NCBI GenBank assembly: GCA_030840545.1
Contig: JAVEEH010000208.1
Span: 1 to 11,941, forward strand
DNA: 11,941 nt
Direction of reading: 5' to 3'
From: Frankiaceae bacterium
GTDB lineage: Bacteria; Actinomycetota; Actinomycetes; JAFAQI01
The notes under the pieces are model-generated. The model was not told the DNA's origin, ran no database searches, and saw nothing but the letters and a program-made list of their open reading frames with translations. A program made the position numbers and the translations under genes. Each line of letters begins with the position of its first letter. Position 1 is the stretch's first letter. Shown here one piece after another: positions 11,496-11,941 of this stretch.

Positions 11496-11941
11496 GGTGG
11501 TACATCACGTCGCGCAGGTCGATGACCGGCGCCAGGTCGTCCTCGAGCGCGGGGCGGATGACGTCGCCACCTTCGGGGGCGAGCGTGAGCTCCTCGCGGG
11601 TGACGAGCAGCGGCCGGCTGAAGCCGCGGTCCTCGGGCGGGGTCAGCCGGGCGGCCGCGGCGGAGAACGCCGGGTCGACCCGTGCCAGGTCGAGCCAGCC
11701 GCGGGTCCGCATCGGCACGGCGACCGTGCGCATCCCGTCCGGGACCTGCTCGACGATCGCGGCGCGCAGCGTCAGCGACGCCAGGAGGGTCACGACGTCG
11801 CAGTCGCCCATCGGCCGCAGTGGCGCGGCGGGAGTCCGGACCAGGCGCTCGGCCGCGAGCCGGCCCATCCGCTCCAGGTAGACGACGACAGTGGGCCACC
11901 AGCCGTCTGCGTCGACGCCGCTGTTCTCGAGCAGCCGGTGC
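11488..11941 (-). CDS. Unrecognised protein, C-terminal 150 residues (start beyond window edge)
   Basis: This minus-strand frame is open from the right edge to the TGA at 11490-11488, with codons ending mostly in G or C as in the other genes. Visible residues begin HRLLENSGVDADGWWPTVVV, run through MGDCDVVTLLASLTLRAAIV and MRTVAVPMRTRGWLDLARVD, and end VIDLRDVMYHRL. An internal ATG at 11868 exists, but the frame and its composition continue upstream, so the start is probably outside the window. I do not recognise the family. It looks soluble, mixed alpha/beta, with no membrane segment or signal peptide in the visible part and no clear catalytic motif. The gene usually near dxs in actinobacteria (ribonuclease D/HRDC or DUF3000) does not match what I see. 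It converges on the antiporter gene. Confidence 0.65.
   Translation of the reverse strand, partial: HRLLENSGVDADGWWPTVVVYLERMGRLAAERLVRTPAAPLRPMGDCDVVTLLASLTLRAAIVEQVPDGMRTVAVPMRTRGWLDLARVDPAFSAAAARLTPPEDRGFSRPLLVTREELTLAPEGGDVIRPALEDDLAPVIDLRDVMYHRL

Noticed and set aside
11306..11899. Minus-strand frame (197 codons) overlapping the right-edge gene
   Set aside because: It is rich in Arg, Pro and Ala and runs across the antiporter 3' end. The competing frame ending at 11488 has better composition and ends neatly before the antiporter stop.
1..11941. Mobile elements, CRISPR arrays, tRNA genes or a defence island
   Set aside because: I saw no transposase, integrase, direct-repeat array, tRNA-like fold or known defence domain. 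Nearly all the sequence is accounted for by housekeeping and transport genes.

Overview
The window is very GC-rich DNA. It is densely packed with genes, uses GTG starts freely and has several apparently leaderless genes. Gene content and order point to an actinobacterium. The core follows, as I recall it, the Mycobacterium tuberculosis Rv2698-Rv2682c neighbourhood and its Streptomyces counterpart: DUF3093, dut, DUF3710, OB-fold protein, ceoC, ceoB, APC permease, TRAM-domain RNA methyltransferase, dxs. Genus cannot be fixed from the window. Nothing suggests a phage, insertion sequence, CRISPR array, tRNA or rRNA. No gene-free stretch exceeds 300 bases; the longest gap is about 93 bases (75-167).

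Layout. Positions 1-74 (-) hold the 5' end of a DUF3093 membrane protein gene. A DoxX-family membrane protein (168-743, +) and a short-chain dehydrogenase (733-1578, -) follow, converging on each other. The block dut - DUF3710 - OB-fold protein (1598-3232, +) reads as one operon. It runs head-on into the ceoB-ceoC pair (4559-3229, -), which encodes two single-unit RCK/TrkA proteins. Divergent from ceoB across 45 bp is a large APC-family permease (4605-6551, +). Its potassium-ligand positions match those I recall for the KimA potassium importer. It overlaps an RNA m5U methyltransferase gene (6548-7678), which overlaps a small conserved hypothetical gene (7675-8046). Then come dxs (8062-9966), a 14-TM drug/proton antiporter (10005-11477), and the 3' part of an unrecognised gene on the minus strand (11488-11941).

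How it fits together. dut cleans the dUTP pool, and the OB-fold protein may belong to nucleic-acid metabolism. The two RCK proteins and the KimA-like permease form a plausible potassium-homeostasis module with a shared divergent promoter region. dxs makes the first MEP-pathway intermediate for isoprenoids. At least four genes (dut, ceoB, the APC permease, dxs) have a TAnnnT -10 box 6-8 nt before a GTG start and no Shine-Dalgarno, which is the leaderless-mRNA signature.

The most interesting points are the KimA-like permease paired with split RCK proteins and no Trk/Ktr pore gene, the compact divergent leaderless promoter, the DoxX/SDR pair between DUF3093 and dut, the missing DUF3159 gene, and an 8-bp-arm inverted repeat upstream of doxX.
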